Made by a program: the position numbers and the translations under genes. The notes below the pieces were generated by a model. That model saw only the letters and a list, made by a program, of their open reading frames with translations. It was not told the origin of the DNA and did no database searches. Positions 47,758 to 59,240 of a stretch of 64,000 nt of DNA are shown here, one piece after another. How positions within the stretch are numbered: the stretch's first letter is position 1; each line of letters opens with the position of its first letter. The stretch lies in the NCBI GenBank assembly GCA_950295325.1, contig OX485804.1, forward strand, positions 14,262,001-14,326,000. Reading direction: 5' to 3'. Origin of the DNA: Polytrichum commune. Taxonomy: Eukaryota > Streptophyta > Polytrichopsida > Polytrichales > Polytrichaceae.

Positions 47758-49398
47758 ATGGTGCAAACTAGGAGCCGATATTATCGATCTCCATCACCAG
47801 ATTACTTGGAGGACGTGCATACCACAAATCTTGAGCCAGAGGTAGATACCAACGAGGCTTTTGAGCCTATTTCGGCGTTGGACACTACTAGTAGGCTTCG
47901 GATTTGGAGTGTCGGCACGTTCAACGAAATGGAGGACGATCGCCACAATTCAGTGCGTGATCGATTTTCAGGTCGAGCTGGGGGCATTTCCTTGCCCGAT
48001 TGGAAACTCCGGTTTCGTACCTGGATTAAGGAGAAACGCCAAAGGTCTTCCAATTTCAATGATTGGTATGCCTTTGAACTTCTGCCTCAACATTTGGAGT
48101 ATGAGGCACTCCAAACTTATGAACGCTGGACAGAGGGTCATCAGCGACAACTTCGGGAGGTGGAGCAGTATTGGGAGGCTCGGGTTGAGCTCATTTCAGC
48201 CCTTAAGGATGGGGCGGTTGCTACCTTAGCTCCACCCACCTTAAAGGAGGAGGAATCGCCGGCGGAGTCTAAGGACACGGAACTGGCACTTGGGCCAATG
48301 GTGGCTAGCAGTAGCACAGCAACCCTTTCACGGGTGGCACGTGCTACACAGGCAGCATTGACGGCTGTTGGTCCACCACCTCCGTTTAATCCCCTTACTG
48401 AATTTGTCGCACATTTGGAAGTGGAGTATGGTGGGTTTCAGCGAGACCAAATGCAGCGCATCCAGGATTTCCGCCGAGAGAAGGATGATACTCCACGGAC
48501 CATGTATACGCGACTCGCGCGATTTGCTGTGGAGTCGGGAGGTGTTTTTGTTGAGAGTCAGCTTGTTAAAATCTTTTTGTCTAAGATTGACAAGCGGCTA
48601 CTTGAGTTGGCATCACCTCGGATTATCCTCGACTACAAGGGCCGAGCTACGCTTGCACAAGCGTTTGCTGTGGTTGAGAGATGTGATCGGGCTCTTTGCC
48701 AACATGATGCCACGGATATGGTATCTTGGATGACAGAGAGTCCAAAACCAAGAAGAAATGTCACAGCTACTAGTAGTTTAGCTGAGACTCAACCCGTCAA
48801 GGAGCAAAAGATTTTGCATTGTTGGGGTTGTGGAGAAGCTGGTCATTCGAAGAATGATCCCAATTGTCCTAAGAAGAAGAAAACTCAGCCTTTGGGAAAA
48901 TTAAAACAAAAGATGGAACCAGTAAAGGCAGGGGACAATTCTAAGAAGAGACAATTGAAATGTAACCATTGTGGTGGCACTAATCACGATGTGGATCATT
49001 GTTTCCAACTTCATCCTGAGATGCGGCCTGCCAATTATGTCACTGGAAAGTCTCCAAGGGAGCAGAGTCTTGAGGCTAAGGTGGCAGAGCTTGAGCAAAA
49101 ACTCAAATCTTCTGCATCTTTTGCTCAAATTTCTGAGCCGCATGTGGGTGGTGGCACCTCGGGTTCGGACATGTATATGTTTGGAGCAGCTGGAGAGGTG
49201 GTGGCGGCGGTTTCTACTCGCTCACAAACATTGGCAGATGCGGTGGCTTCCACGAGTGGTGGTAGCAACGAGGTGCTACATCCTCGCCATGCCGGACCAG
49301 CTGATCAAATTGGTCAAGCACGTTTACCTCTTTCATTTGGATTGGTAGACACCACTGTTGTTGGGGCTAAAAACCCTATACCATTAGGAGTGAAATGA
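47758..49398 (+). CDS. gag: Gag polyprotein of the Ty3/gypsy element
   Basis: Structural protein that would form the virus-like particle and bind the RNA. 546 residues from ATG 47758, no internal stop. The central region (FNPLTEFVAHLEVEYGGF...) has the helical look of retrotransposon capsid. It is followed by two zinc knuckles, CWGCGEAGHSKNDPNC (C-x2-C-x4-H-x6-C) and CNHCGGTNHDVDHC (C-x2-C-x4-H-x4-C). A short C-terminal coiled coil (EAKVAELEQKLKSS) follows. The last codons and the TGA stop come from the inserted DNA transposon. Beyond it, the gag frame continues for 11 codons to a TAG at 54936. pol lies in the +1 frame relative to gag, so a frameshift would be required. Confidence 0.9.
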   Translation: MVQTRSRYYRSPSPDYLEDVHTTNLEPEVDTNEAFEPISALDTTSRLRIWSVGTFNEMEDDRHNSVRDRFSGRAGGISLPDWKLRFRTWIKEKRQRSSNFNDWYAFELLPQHLEYEALQTYERWTEGHQRQLREVEQYWEARVELISALKDGAVATLAPPTLKEEESPAESKDTELALGPMVASSSTATLSRVARATQAALTAVGPPPPFNPLTEFVAHLEVEYGGFQRDQMQRIQDFRREKDDTPRTMYTRLARFAVESGGVFVESQLVKIFLSKIDKRLLELASPRIILDYKGRATLAQAFAVVERCDRALCQHDATDMVSWMTESPKPRRNVTATSSLAETQPVKEQKILHCWGCGEAGHSKNDPNCPKKKKTQPLGKLKQKMEPVKAGDNSKKRQLKCNHCGGTNHDVDHCFQLHPEMRPANYVTGKSPREQSLEAKVAELEQKLKSSASFAQISEPHVGGGTSGSDMYMFGAAGEVVAAVSTRSQTLADAVASTSGGSNEVLHPRHAGPADQIGQARLPLSFGLVDTTVVGAKNPIPLGVK

Positions 49399-49844
49399 AC
49401 CCATAAAGGGGCCGCCTGACAATGCAAATTTGAACCCACTCACAGCCCGGGGAAGGCATCAAAGAGCAATCATGTTGCCCGGGCAACCTCTTGATCTAAG
49501 AAATCGACGGTCCAAAAAACTTATTTCGTTCGGGCAATCTGATAATGATTGAATGGCACAGTTGTTGGGATATCATTGTGGAGGCAGTGCTGGCATGGTT
49601 CTGTTCCCGCCCACGGTGACGTGTGCTCCTGACTGGCATGGGCTTCCCGCCAATGGTTCTAAGCGATGACTGGCATGAACTTCCCGCCCATGGTTCTAAG
49701 CGATCGATGACTCTTCTGGGCTGTGAGCGATCAACATCTTTGAGCTGATTTTTTGGTATGAGTTGAGCCTCGCTGATTCTCGCTGCAGTTTTTGTCAATT
49801 GGAATGCCAGTGTTGTTGTGAAGGTCTACTGTTATTGTTTAGAC

Positions 49845-52800
49845 ATGGTGCTTAGAGAAGCAGATCTTCCAACTATGTACAAAGCACAAGCGTCAATTGC
49901 TGCAAAGTATGCACCGCTTATCCAAAGAGGCAAGTTTCTTCATGAACAGGTCTCGAAGTCTGCATTCCCCGAGAAACGCAAATCAGGTCATACGAATATA
50001 GACCTTTGGTACGATGCTTCCATCTATCCAATAGATCCACGGACAGGGAAACGCCCACGATTTTCATGTTTGAAATCGCTTTTAGAATTTGTTGGAGATG
50101 GCGAGGACGGTCTGTTTGGCTACGTCAAAAGTCTAGAGTCACCAGGAGGTCAAAGTCATGAAAGTCGGTATCTCGTGGAGTCTTCATTGCTAAAAGAGCG
50201 AGTGCTTAACTTGCAGAGAGAAATCAGTGACCAACAATTACATGTGGAAGCAGTTCCAAGATTAGAAGAGAGAATAGTTTTTCTTGAGGCTGAGCGACTG
50301 TTAGTTGAGGAGCGACTGCAGGTTTTAGAAACACAGGTCGACGTTGAGAGGAAGGCAAGGGTGGACTGTGAAGAGGGCCTTGAGCGACATAAAACAACTC
50401 TGATAGAAAACCACAATTCAATACTACAATCAATCAAACTAGAGCTTTTGAAGACAAAAATAACTTTGAAACGTTTAACTGAAAAATTTAAGGGCCTACG
50501 GAAAACACCATTTGGATATCGATGTCAGGTTAGGCAGCGGAGAGATTTGTCCAGTTTGTCACAGACAGGAGGCCATGCTAAGGCTCAAAAAAGATTAGTA
50601 CGTATGCTTGTTGGACCGCAAACAGTGAGGAATGTCCAAGAGGAAAATGCGTCACAGGGAAGATCACAACGTCTGCATGGAGGTACTGCTTCACAAATGG
50701 AAGCTGGGCGGGTTTTTGCTAGTCTTTTGTCAAAAACTGAAGTCAATTCTTTATTGGAATCACCGAAGTTGTCCAATGTTGGCACAACGATGGTAAACCA
50801 TTATTTGGAGAAGATTGGGAAGTCAATGGGACCGGAGCATATCCTTGAAACATGTGATAGGAATGGCATCACCCACTCTGGGTACGATGCAATTTACAAA
50901 AGCTTTAAAGGTGTTGTGAAGGGCGTAGGAAAAGGGTTCCGAGTGGGATGCCTACCGAATCCCCATCAAGTGTCAAAGCTCCGACAAGAAATGAATTCTA
51001 AGCTGGAGGACATGATCGGAGAGCACTACCATATTGAGAACACCCTTGTCATTCCTCCCCCTGCAAAATCCAAATCTAAAGAGCCTGTGAAAATTGTCTT
51101 ATCAGCTCGGAATTCCTTCTTTGTCGATGTTGAAACTGTACAGAGGACGATGGCCAAGCTCTATGGAATAACAACTTCTGGTATGTCAACTTTTATGCTA
51201 ACACTGCTTTTATTTTTATTGAATGTTGTTGGACATTGTAAATGCCGAATTGTAACAGTCACTATATTCGTTAATTTGAGATTTTCTTTTGTCTCAAATT
51301 AATATATGTCTAATGTTTGGGTCGTCCTACCTAAACCATCTTGATATGAGTTCTTGATTGGGTTCTTGATATGAACACCTGATTCAAAGTGTTTGTATCT
51401 TACAACATACTCCAATACATATGTGATTTTATCCATGCTCTTATATTTGTAATTGTCTCAAAATGCCAAAAAAATCCCAAATTAACGAATATAGTGATAG
51501 TGGTATATTGTCTTTGCAGAAGTGGAAGGTGATCCGCTCATCTTTTGTTTGAAGCTAGATGAGGCGGAAATCATACATGGGCAGAAACTAGAGCGAGTTT
51601 CAATTACACTAATGAACCGTGCACTCAATCCAGCCATCAAGCCAGGTTCTGTAGAGTATTTTTCAGTTCAGTCAGAGCGTGAGATTTGGCCCATTGCCAG
51701 TTTTCAAGTTGCAAAGGAATCACACCAAGTGTTAGATTGGGTATTTAAACAGACATCGATTCCTACCTTGATAGAGGCTCAAGAGGATGGAAAAAAACTT
51801 GAGGTACCAGGAGTTGGGGAGTTCCGAGTCCAGTGGCACATGGCAGCTGATATGAAGACCATAAAGTGCATGTACGGCCTTCAACACGGTGCTAATAGCC
51901 GCTTCTCTTGCATCTACTGCCTACAGGAAAGAACGAAACCTATTGTAACAACAGTTGCAGCAGCAACAACTATGCTTACCAAGCGTGGAAGCTCCTGGGA
52001 CGGGGGTTTGTTTTCCAGGAATCACCATTCCAAACCAATTACTGGATCTCGAAGTATGGGCCGCTGGAAACCTGTGTTGAAAATTCCCATGGACCGCGTC
52101 CACATATGCACATTGCATGCCATGAATAGAATGGTTGAAAAGATTTTGCACTTACATTTCATGTTCTTATGGACAATCAGGGACAAACATGTACAAGCCT
52201 TAGCAATTGACCTCATGCAAAAGATTATTTCTTCCACGGGAGCTCACGGAGGCAATGTAATTATTTTCAAGGACCCTGAGTTGTCCGGAAAATCTAATTC
52301 CGTGCCAAATAAACCCAGCTTGAGCGGTGCCAATTGCAGCAAGTTGTTTAAACCAAGTACCCTAGAGGGTGGGTCCGACAAGTTGTGGAAAGATGTAGTC
52401 AACTCAACGAAGAATCTTCTAGATGGTGGAGATGCGAAAAGGCTACAACTAGAGATGTGGGCATCATTGGATGATTTGCGGCAATATTTTAGTTCTGCCC
52501 TCACATTATCTGATGATCAACGCCATCACTTTAAAGAGAAAGTCGAGCACTGGGGTCGGCTGTTCATACGTTGCTTTGGTGAGCAACACGTGACGCACTA
52601 CATGGTGAGTATGACTAACCCGCTAATTTGTTTTATCAACTTCGTATAGTAACATACTGAGGACAAGGTTTCTTGTGCAGCATGTCATAATAAAACATGG
52701 ACCATGGTTTGTGGACGAGTACGGATCTCTCTCCGTCTGGAGCTGCCAAGGAATGGAAAACTCGCACCATGCTGCTAAGGCAACTTATCATCGCCATACT

Positions 52801-53052
52801 CAACATTCAGGCGGGATTTCCAGAAAAAATGCACTACACCAGACCTTTGAGCATTGGTATCGCATAATTCAACATAGATTCCGCAACAAGGAGTTACAGG
52901 AAAGTGAGGTACAAACACCACAGTCAAGTGAGGATATGGCCGAAGCATTGGCGACGAGACGAGCTCGCACCTTTTCCTCAAGCGCTGCTGCTCATTGGGC
53001 AGAGTGGCGGGCTAACTGCACTCGGCAAGGATCCCGTTTTGTCCCAAACTAG
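49845..53052 (+). CDS. Transposase-like protein of an unnamed DDE-type family, three exons
   Basis: Exons are 49845-51180, 51520-52604 and 52681-53052, with GT-AG junctions in phases 1 and 0 and about 930 codons without internal stops. Start is the first in-frame ATG; an upstream exon is possible. The N-terminal third has a heptad-rich coiled coil (about 50170-50480). The C-terminal half has HMAADMKTIKCMYGLQHG, then SCIYCL, a Cys pair likely binding metal, and near the end MENSHHAAKATYHRHT. This layout recalls uncharacterised transposases in cnidarians and other invertebrates (an acidic residue before LxxxLGL, then a CxxC). A catalytic role is inferred from position and resemblance only. Intron 1 contains a MITE. 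Confidence 0.6.
51260..51496. mobile_element. MITE with CACTATATTCG ends, in intron 1 of the transposase
   Basis: 237 bp. Starts CACTATATTCGTTAATTTGAG and ends CCCAAATTAACGAATATAGTG. The 11-bp end is the same as the TIR of the 16.2-kb element at 17,507-33,743, so it may be mobilised by that element's transposase. Target duplication is unclear. Confidence 0.8.
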
Positions 53053-53202
53053 ATACATTGAACAATTTGGAGTCTCTTAGGGGGCATCACCTCCTCCGTA
53101 ATTTGCTTATTTTCATTACGCCTGTTGATCTTCAAAACATTTTGTATGAATATATTGTTCCAACATTGACTCTATTCTCCAACAGAGCATGATCTCAAAG
53201 AT

Positions 53203-53379
53203 CACTATATTCGTTAATTTGAGATTTTCTCTTGTCTCAAATTAATATATGGACCACAACAACATGGTCTAATGTTTGCATCTTACAACATTCTCCAATA
53301 TCGGTGTGATTTTATCCATATTCTTATATTTGTAATTGTCTCAAAATGCCGAAAAAGTCCCAAATCAACGAATATAGTG
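53203..53379. mobile_element. Second MITE with CACTATATTCG ends
   Basis: 177 bp. Ends match the copy at 51260-51496, with a similar interior (GTCTCAAATTAATATATG and ATTGTCTCAAAATGCC). It lies between the two convergent genes of the 5.5-kb transposon. Confidence 0.8.
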
Positions 53380-53399
53380 ATAAAGACATGGCAAGAAAT

Positions 53400-54881
53400 T
53401 CAAACCTTATGTGCTGGAAGTCCATCTTGAACAACCCACAATTCAAATTCCTCTGGCACAATTGCTCCAAGTGTAACACAAATCTCTTGCCGCACATTTG
53501 AGATTGTCCAGTTTCTGCCCACTTCGACCTCACCCTGCCATTCTTCAAATTCGCACATAACTTTTATGACATCGATGGGTCCACATTGGTCCATAAGCTC
53601 CCAATTGCCTACTACACAACGCTTTCTATTGTAACTGAAGTTACAATATAAAATCGATCGACCAATGTGAAATCGAAAGAGAATGGATAGCCGATCCACC
53701 ATACACTTTATGATATCATCCCCAATTGTCACCTTAGTGTCCCAACCACAATCCATGAGAGACGACAACAATTCTTCCGAGATGTCTTTGAACACAAAGA
53801 ATGTCATTGTCCTGTGAATGTTGGAGGCGTCTGAAAATAAATCAACAAGCACATGAATTGGCATCCACCATTGCAGATGCGTCTGCTTGCTACCCATATT
53901 GGGTCTCATCGATTGGAGAAAATCAGTGCGCATACGAGCCCGAAATGACTCTGTGGTATCCATATCCGGCAGAGGCCACGAAGGATCATCAAAGGCAGGT
54001 AGAGGAATAGATTCCAAACTACCGAATTGTTCTTGCCCTACTCGTGGGTGATAGTATGCGTTATAAAAGAACAAACTATCCTGCAAGAGTTCCTTGTGTG
54101 TGCGGCAACCTCGACCTGCCTCGCCAATATCCGCATGGACAACGTTGATCGGACCGGTTATGCTCTTAGCATCAATCCAGTCCTCATAACGTGAAGGATA
54201 CAAATCTGTCAAGCACAACAAATAAATGAAAACGTAAGTTTGAAGAATCTAAAGACAAACTAACATTGAATCACACTCCGAGTAGGGATCACATAGTACT
54301 TACAGTTGCAACCACATTGTGCTACATGAAGAGCTGGGTTCAAATCCAATTGCCTCATCATATACGCATGTTGAACTCGCACTTCACTAACAACCGATGA
54401 GCCTGGTTTCACACGAAACTGCAAGATTCAAGCCTTGTAATCACCGTCAACACTACTGTTTTTATGCTTCTTAGCGTCCCGTGCATGGCCGCCCTGTTTC
54501 CCAGGCATTAGCATCACCCACGAGTGTACCTCATACTTCTGCGGTATCCACTCACCCTCAGTGTCTCTCACATTATACAACATAACAGCTTGAATAGATG
54601 ATCGCGGTCTCATCTTTCATGGTTTCGTACACAAAAAAGAATCGTTTACGAAAATTGCTTGCGGAGCTCACACAAAGCTCACACAAAGCTTCCAACCTTC
54701 CACTGACTTCGTTGGGAAGTTGAAAGTTGTTCTGTTGGCGCTCTAATGACAAACCAAGTGTTACTTTTTCATTCACTCTTTGTAGCGGAAAAAACTCTTT
54801 GTAATGATAGCGTCCTTGTGTGTCACCTTGTTTGATCCTGTTGTTAGTCCTACTCAGTGGCCTCAATGCTAGGCTGTACAA
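53400..54881 (-). pseudogene. Accessory protein of the 5.5-kb transposon, function unknown
   Basis: Minus-strand gene convergent with the transposase. The 3' exon runs from an acceptor at about 54207 to about 53400. The upstream exon runs to a donor at about 54300 (GTAAGTAC) and joins in phase 1. In that upstream exon an in-frame TGA lies at about 54428, and the frame changes near 54,600 between the segments read as FVYETMKDETAI and IQAVMLYNVRD. The protein has a Trp-rich middle (THLQWWMPIHVLVDLF) and a Cys-containing motif AQCGCN. No family was recognised. The pairing with a transposase recalls the second genes of Harbinger or MuDR elements. Confidence 0.45.
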
Positions 54882-54906
54882 TAATCATTATGGGTTGGGC
54901 AGGTGA

Positions 54907-56265
54907 AAATTGGTGGGAAAACTGGAAGCCCTTTGTAGGGTCCATTCCACTCCTAATGCTTTGAGAGATGGGGATTCCATCTCGAAGGATGTTACGCAGG
55001 CATTGGCATATAAAATTCTCCATATGCCAATTTTCTCGGGTTCGGAATTTATGGCTTCGGATTTCAAGCCTGCTGCAGTTTTTCATTTAGCTGGGAGAAT
55101 GTTAGAAGGTAAGGCGGATTTGCCATCCCTTCAAGTATCCCAAGCTGTGGTTGACGTACCTGTGGCTGAGGAGGTGGAGGACTTAGCCAATTTGCGAGCG
55201 AGTCTTGCGGATGCGGCAATCATTGCTTTTGGTAAGCACACTGATATTCCTCCAGCATCAATTTCAGCAGTGGATACGTCATTTTCGAATTATGCGTCGG
55301 GAGTGGCATATCTTGCAGACATTTCTGCAAGGCCTGCTCGCGAACGGCATAATTTGCAATCTGGAGTTGTACGGCTGATGAACGACAAATCTTTGTTTGT
55401 CGTTTCACGCACAGATATGCCCACTATCCGTGCTACACCACTGAGAATTATGATGGATTCCGGTGCTCAACCGGTTATGATTGGCAAAAGACTTGCTGAC
55501 AGTCTTGGATTGACGCCAGCAAGCTTGGATCCTTGTCCATTCACTATTGTAACTTCAGTAGGGGGCACTGAACGTACAACAGGTTACACCAAGGCACCTC
55601 TACGTTTGATTTTTCATGTGGGGGCAGGGCCTACTTACACTCATTTGTCAATGAAATGTGTTGTTACTAATGCTACCAACTATGATATACTTGTTGGTCA
55701 GCAAGCTCTTTACCCACTTGGCTTTGGTTTGGATAATTGGACGGAAGAGGCATGGATTAGACCGGGATGGTCCACTGGAGATGGCAGGAAGGTATTTATT
55801 CCCGTCACATTTGTAGCCACTGCTATGATTATGGTTGCGGAGGCAATGTTTGGTTGCAGCGGTTCAGTTGCAGATTTGTCTTGTGCTCCAGTTTTATTGG
55901 AGGAAACAATGGACTACACTTGTAATGCGGCAGAACAACAATTTTTACCATCTTTTCAAATTCATGCTCGACATTTCAAGGATCCACCTCCACCATGGCG
56001 AACTCCTAAGGAATTATCCGACCATTGTCAACACATTGTAGCGGATTTGGAGCTTGGAGAGGCACCTCCAACTTCATCCTTATTTTCTTTTGCTCAACCC
56101 ATTCGTTGGCAACCATCACCTGAAAGTATTGTCCTTGTGGAGATCTTTGGAGGCATTGGCACAGGTTTGGCGGCAGTGTTGGAAGCTGGAATTACAGTTT
56201 GGCGATATATTCATGTGGACAATGGGTATGCAGCCAACAAAGCCGTCCGACACCACATCCAATAA
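54907..56265 (+). pseudogene. pol: pol part 1: protease and start of C5-methyltransferase
   Basis: The frame opens after TGA at 54904-54906, +1 relative to gag. The retropepsin is marked by RIMMDSGAQPVMIGKRLADS (catalytic Asp codon at 55456) and by DILVGQQALYPLG. About 230 residues later the methyltransferase begins: IVLVEIFGGIGTGLAAVLE is motif I (AdoMet binding, nt 56128-56184) and YIHVDNGYAANKAVRHH is motif II. A single in-frame TAA at 56263-56265 interrupts the domain, and coding continues in the same frame directly after it. The motif I form (GGIGTG) resembles the DNMT3-like GxxTG type. Confidence 0.85.
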
Positions 56266-57051
56266 TTGTTGTTGAGATACCCCGTACAATTGTCAGCCTC
56301 TGCCATTCATGGATGTTGTGGTCAACTTCCTCAAGATGTCACTATGATTAGTGATGAGGATTTGAGAAGGTTGGGCCACGTGAATTTGATTATTGCAGGA
56401 TGGCCTTGTCAAGGCCATTCGCGGGCAGGAACTGGCCAGGGATTGGACGATCCTAGGTCTAGTTTGTTTGCGGATTTGATGCGATTGACGCAATGGTGGT
56501 TTACCCACCAATCAACTCCGCCAAGGTACATTTTCGAAAATGTACCATTATTGGGTGATATCCGGCACAAAGTGGTGAAAGATGGTGAGTACATTAACCA
56601 AATTCTGGGTACTCCAACATTTCTGGATGCTGCATCTTTGGGATCCTTTGCTCATCGGCCTCGTTGGTTTTGGACCAGCTTGGTATCACCTCGGGTGCTT
56701 TCAGCGGCGATTGCCCGCATTCCCCGCCTTATGGATCGCAAGGTGGATGACATTTTAGATGATCATCGTGTTTCCTTGGCAGTTACCAAGGATGACACCT
56801 TGTCATTTGCATTAATTAACAAGGTGGGCATTCCGAGAGGTGCACTACCTACTTTTGTGACATATCCACAGTCTTTTGCATTTCGATTTCGTGGACCTGG
56901 CATGGTTTGGGATTCAAAATCCCAAACTTATGAGGAGCCTACGGCAGATGAGCGGGAACGCGCCATGGGTTTTCTTACAGGTACCATGGCTGCTCACGGG
57001 CTTCAGGAAAGGTCAGAGACGTTTCCTATTGGGGCAAACTATGAATCTTAA
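56266..57051 (+). pseudogene. pol part 2: C5-cytosine methyltransferase core
   Basis: Cytosine-5 DNA methyltransferase, which would transfer methyl from S-adenosylmethionine to DNA. Motif IV is IIAGWPCQGHSRAG, with the nucleophilic Cys codon at 56407-56409. Motif VI is YIFENVPLLGD, with Glu at 56536. Motif VIII-like is HRPRWFWTSL. A target-recognition-like region follows, then DERERAMGFLTGT and motif X. Motif order I, IV, VI, VIII, X is canonical, not permuted as in plant DRM enzymes. A frame change at about 57,010-57,025 moves motif X (FLLGQTMNLNS) into the next frame, so the domain extends to about 57,100. It sits between protease and reverse transcriptase. Retrotransposon methyltransferases have been reported in charophytes and dinoflagellates. 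Confidence 0.85.
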
Positions 57052-57099
57052 TAGCATTGTGTGGATAATTGGAATTTGTCTTGCTGCTCAACAACGTAT

Positions 57100-57444
57100 G
57101 GATGACCAATTGCTTACTCTGAGGGCAGAGAACAATGGTCAGGGGGCAATGGAGCCGCAATCCAAGGATCACATTGAGGTCAATGACACCGAGGGATTAT
57201 TTCCTTTGAAACTTCATGTTGCGGAAGAGCTTCGAGCCCAACGTGTTTTTCGGCTTTGGCCCAAGAGTTTGGGAAGTTGGAGGCCCATAAAATGTTTCCA
57301 CTTCTATTTTTTGGTGATACTTCATATGTGGGTAGCTATTTAGCTACACAAACTGATTGTAGTGGAGAGGATACGCATTTGGATTCAAGTGCAGATGATG
57401 GGGGCAAAGGTGTTGCCCTCTCCACGGACTAGCAATCACAGGCT
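57100..57444 (+). pseudogene. Linker between methyltransferase and reverse transcriptase
   Basis: The frame opened by the change near 57,015 continues to about 57,290 (LLTLRAENNGQGAMEPQ...). There another frame change returns to the original frame (FFGDTSYVGSYLATQTD). TAG at 57430-57432 interrupts it. No domain was recognised; it is an acidic linker. Confidence 0.6.
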
Positions 57445-58265
57445 GTGCTGGCACCAAGTGGCAATCCTTCTATGAAGAAGGAAACCACGGAGTTTGACGA
57501 TTGGCCAATTGAAGTGGGGCCAAAGCTTACTGGTGCTGAAGCACGAAAGGTACGGGCATTTATTCGCTCTTACCGTAATTGTTTTGCCTTTAGTCTTCAT
57601 GATCTTGAAGGATATAAAGGTAAACCTGTTCGTATTCAACTCGAGGACGACCACCCCATTTTTAGACCACCGTACAGACTTAGTACCTCTGAAAGGTAGG
57701 GTGTTCAAACTCGATGTCAAGAGTTATTGGCAGCGGAATTGATTGAACTCTCCAATGGAGAGTATGCTTGTGCCACGGTTATACCGTCAAAGAAGGATAT
57801 CTTTGGCAACTGGACGGAAAAACGGATGTGTGGTGATTATCGTCCAGTCAACCGCAAGACCAAGTCGGATCGATATCCAATGCCGATGCCGGAGGAGTTA
57901 TTTGATGCACTGGAATTTTCTAGAATCTTCAGCACTCTGGATTTGAGGTCTGGTTATCACCAATTACCTTTGTTGTTGGGTGATCGGGTGAAGACCGCAT
58001 TTTGGGGAATTGATAAAGATGGCAAGGATCAACTTTATCATTGGAAATTTCTGTCATTTAGTCTCAAGAATGCACCAGCTGAATTTCAGCGGGTGATGGA
58101 CCAATTATTGGCTGGTTTGTCATTTGCTAGATGTTACATTGATGATGTTATCATCTTTAGTAATAGTCCACAAGATCATGTGAGACATTTGCAAGCGGTA
58201 TTTGAACGACTTCAACGGTGGGGACTCCGTTTACATCATAGAAAATGTAAGTTTTCCATGATCAA
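57445..58265 (+). pseudogene. pol part 3: reverse transcriptase
   Basis: RNA-directed DNA polymerase of Ty3/gypsy type. Visible blocks are PIFRPPYRLS, MCGDYRPVNRKTKSDRYPMP, FSTLDLRSGYHQL (first catalytic Asp), LSFSLKNAPAEFQRVMD and CYIDDVIIFS (YIDD catalytic box, about nt 58,133-58,160). An in-frame TAG lies at 57697-57699. A frame change occurs at about 58,250 in a short T run just before the thumb (PYLGHMIVPGG). Confidence 0.92.
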
Positions 58266-58892
58266 TTGCCCTATTTAGGCCACATGATTGTTCCTGGCGG
58301 TCTTGGTGTGCAACAAGCGAAGGTGGATGCTTTGCACAAAATTCCCGTACCTAGTGATGTACCACGGCTTCGTGCATTTCTAGGATTGGCAAATTATTAT
58401 AGGAGGTTTGTCAAAAACTTTAGTTTGATTGCCAAACCTCTTACCATTCTCACGGGGAAAGATCAACCATGGATTTGAAGTCGGGAACAACAACAGGCAT
58501 TTGATACATTGAAGCAGAGGCTTGGTTCAGCGCCAGTGCTTCGACGCCCGGATGTGTCTAGAGCTTTTCAATTGCACACGGATTGGAGTGCAGTGGGATT
58601 GGGAGCGGTATTGACACAGAAAGATGAAGAGGGAAATGAATATGTGGTGGCTTATGCATCTAGAAGCAATAATAGTGTTGAATCTAATTATTCTTCTTAT
58701 GAAGGCGAGGCCTTGGCGGCCATTTGGGCCATTAAACATTTTCGACCTTATTTGTATGGGCAAAAGTTTACTTTGGTGACTGATCATCAGCCTTTAAAAT
58801 GGCTTACGGAATCAGATAAGCTCACCGGAAAACTTGCAAGGTGGGCATTATTACTTCAGGAATATGATTTTGAAGTTGTTCACCGAGCATGA
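58266..58892 (+). pseudogene. pol part 4: reverse transcriptase thumb and RNase H
   Basis: Continues with LRAFLGLANYYRRFVKNFS. RNase H follows, with FQLHTDWSAVGLGAVL (Asp), SYEGEALAAIWA (Glu) and TLVTDHQPLKWL (Asp), ending at FEVVHRA. In-frame TGA stops lie at 58476-58478 and 58890-58892. Confidence 0.9.
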
Positions 58893-59240
58893 ATTGCCAA
58901 CTTGGATGCAGACGGATTGTCTCGCAATCCAAGTCCTTCAGATGAGGATTTAACTGGAGCCATGTGGCATGGAGATTGTGATCGTGAGGCAGTGTCGGGT
59001 TGGCATGCTGCCACATATCTCACAATGATGTCGGGATTGGCTGCTGAGATCCTTGTAGAAGAACAAGATGAGGAGGTTGATAAATCTCTCGTTGTCAGTG
59101 ATGTGTGGGAAGACCAGGCGGTCTTGCACAAACTTCAATAAGGGATATTTCCTCTTGGGCTATCTGCTATGGAGCGAGATAGAATTAGTCACCGGATAAC
59201 AAGGTTTCGTTGGGCAAACAGCTTGTTATTTCGTGTGTAG
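58893..59240 (+). pseudogene. pol linker between RNase H and integrase, with stops
   Basis: Same frame as RNase H (LDADGLSRNPSPS...). TAA at 59139-59141 and TAG at 59238-59240 interrupt it. No separate domain. Confidence 0.8.

Larger units (their letters stand above)
49396..54902 (+). mobile_element. 5.5-kb DNA transposon inserted at the gag/pol border
   Basis: Borders come from the interrupted retrotransposon: GTGAAA occurs at both edges (49390-49395 and 54903-54908) and gag continues in frame after the second copy. Inverted words AACCCATAA (about 49399) and TTATGGGTT (about 54889) lie near the ends, though not perfectly aligned. It holds a spliced plus-strand transposase and a convergent minus-strand gene. 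The superfamily was not recognised. Confidence 0.7.

Noticed and set aside
56128-57100. Methyltransferase as a captured or host gene unrelated to the retrotransposon
   Set aside because: It is in the same reading frame as protease and reverse transcriptase and has no introns, promoter or borders of its own.
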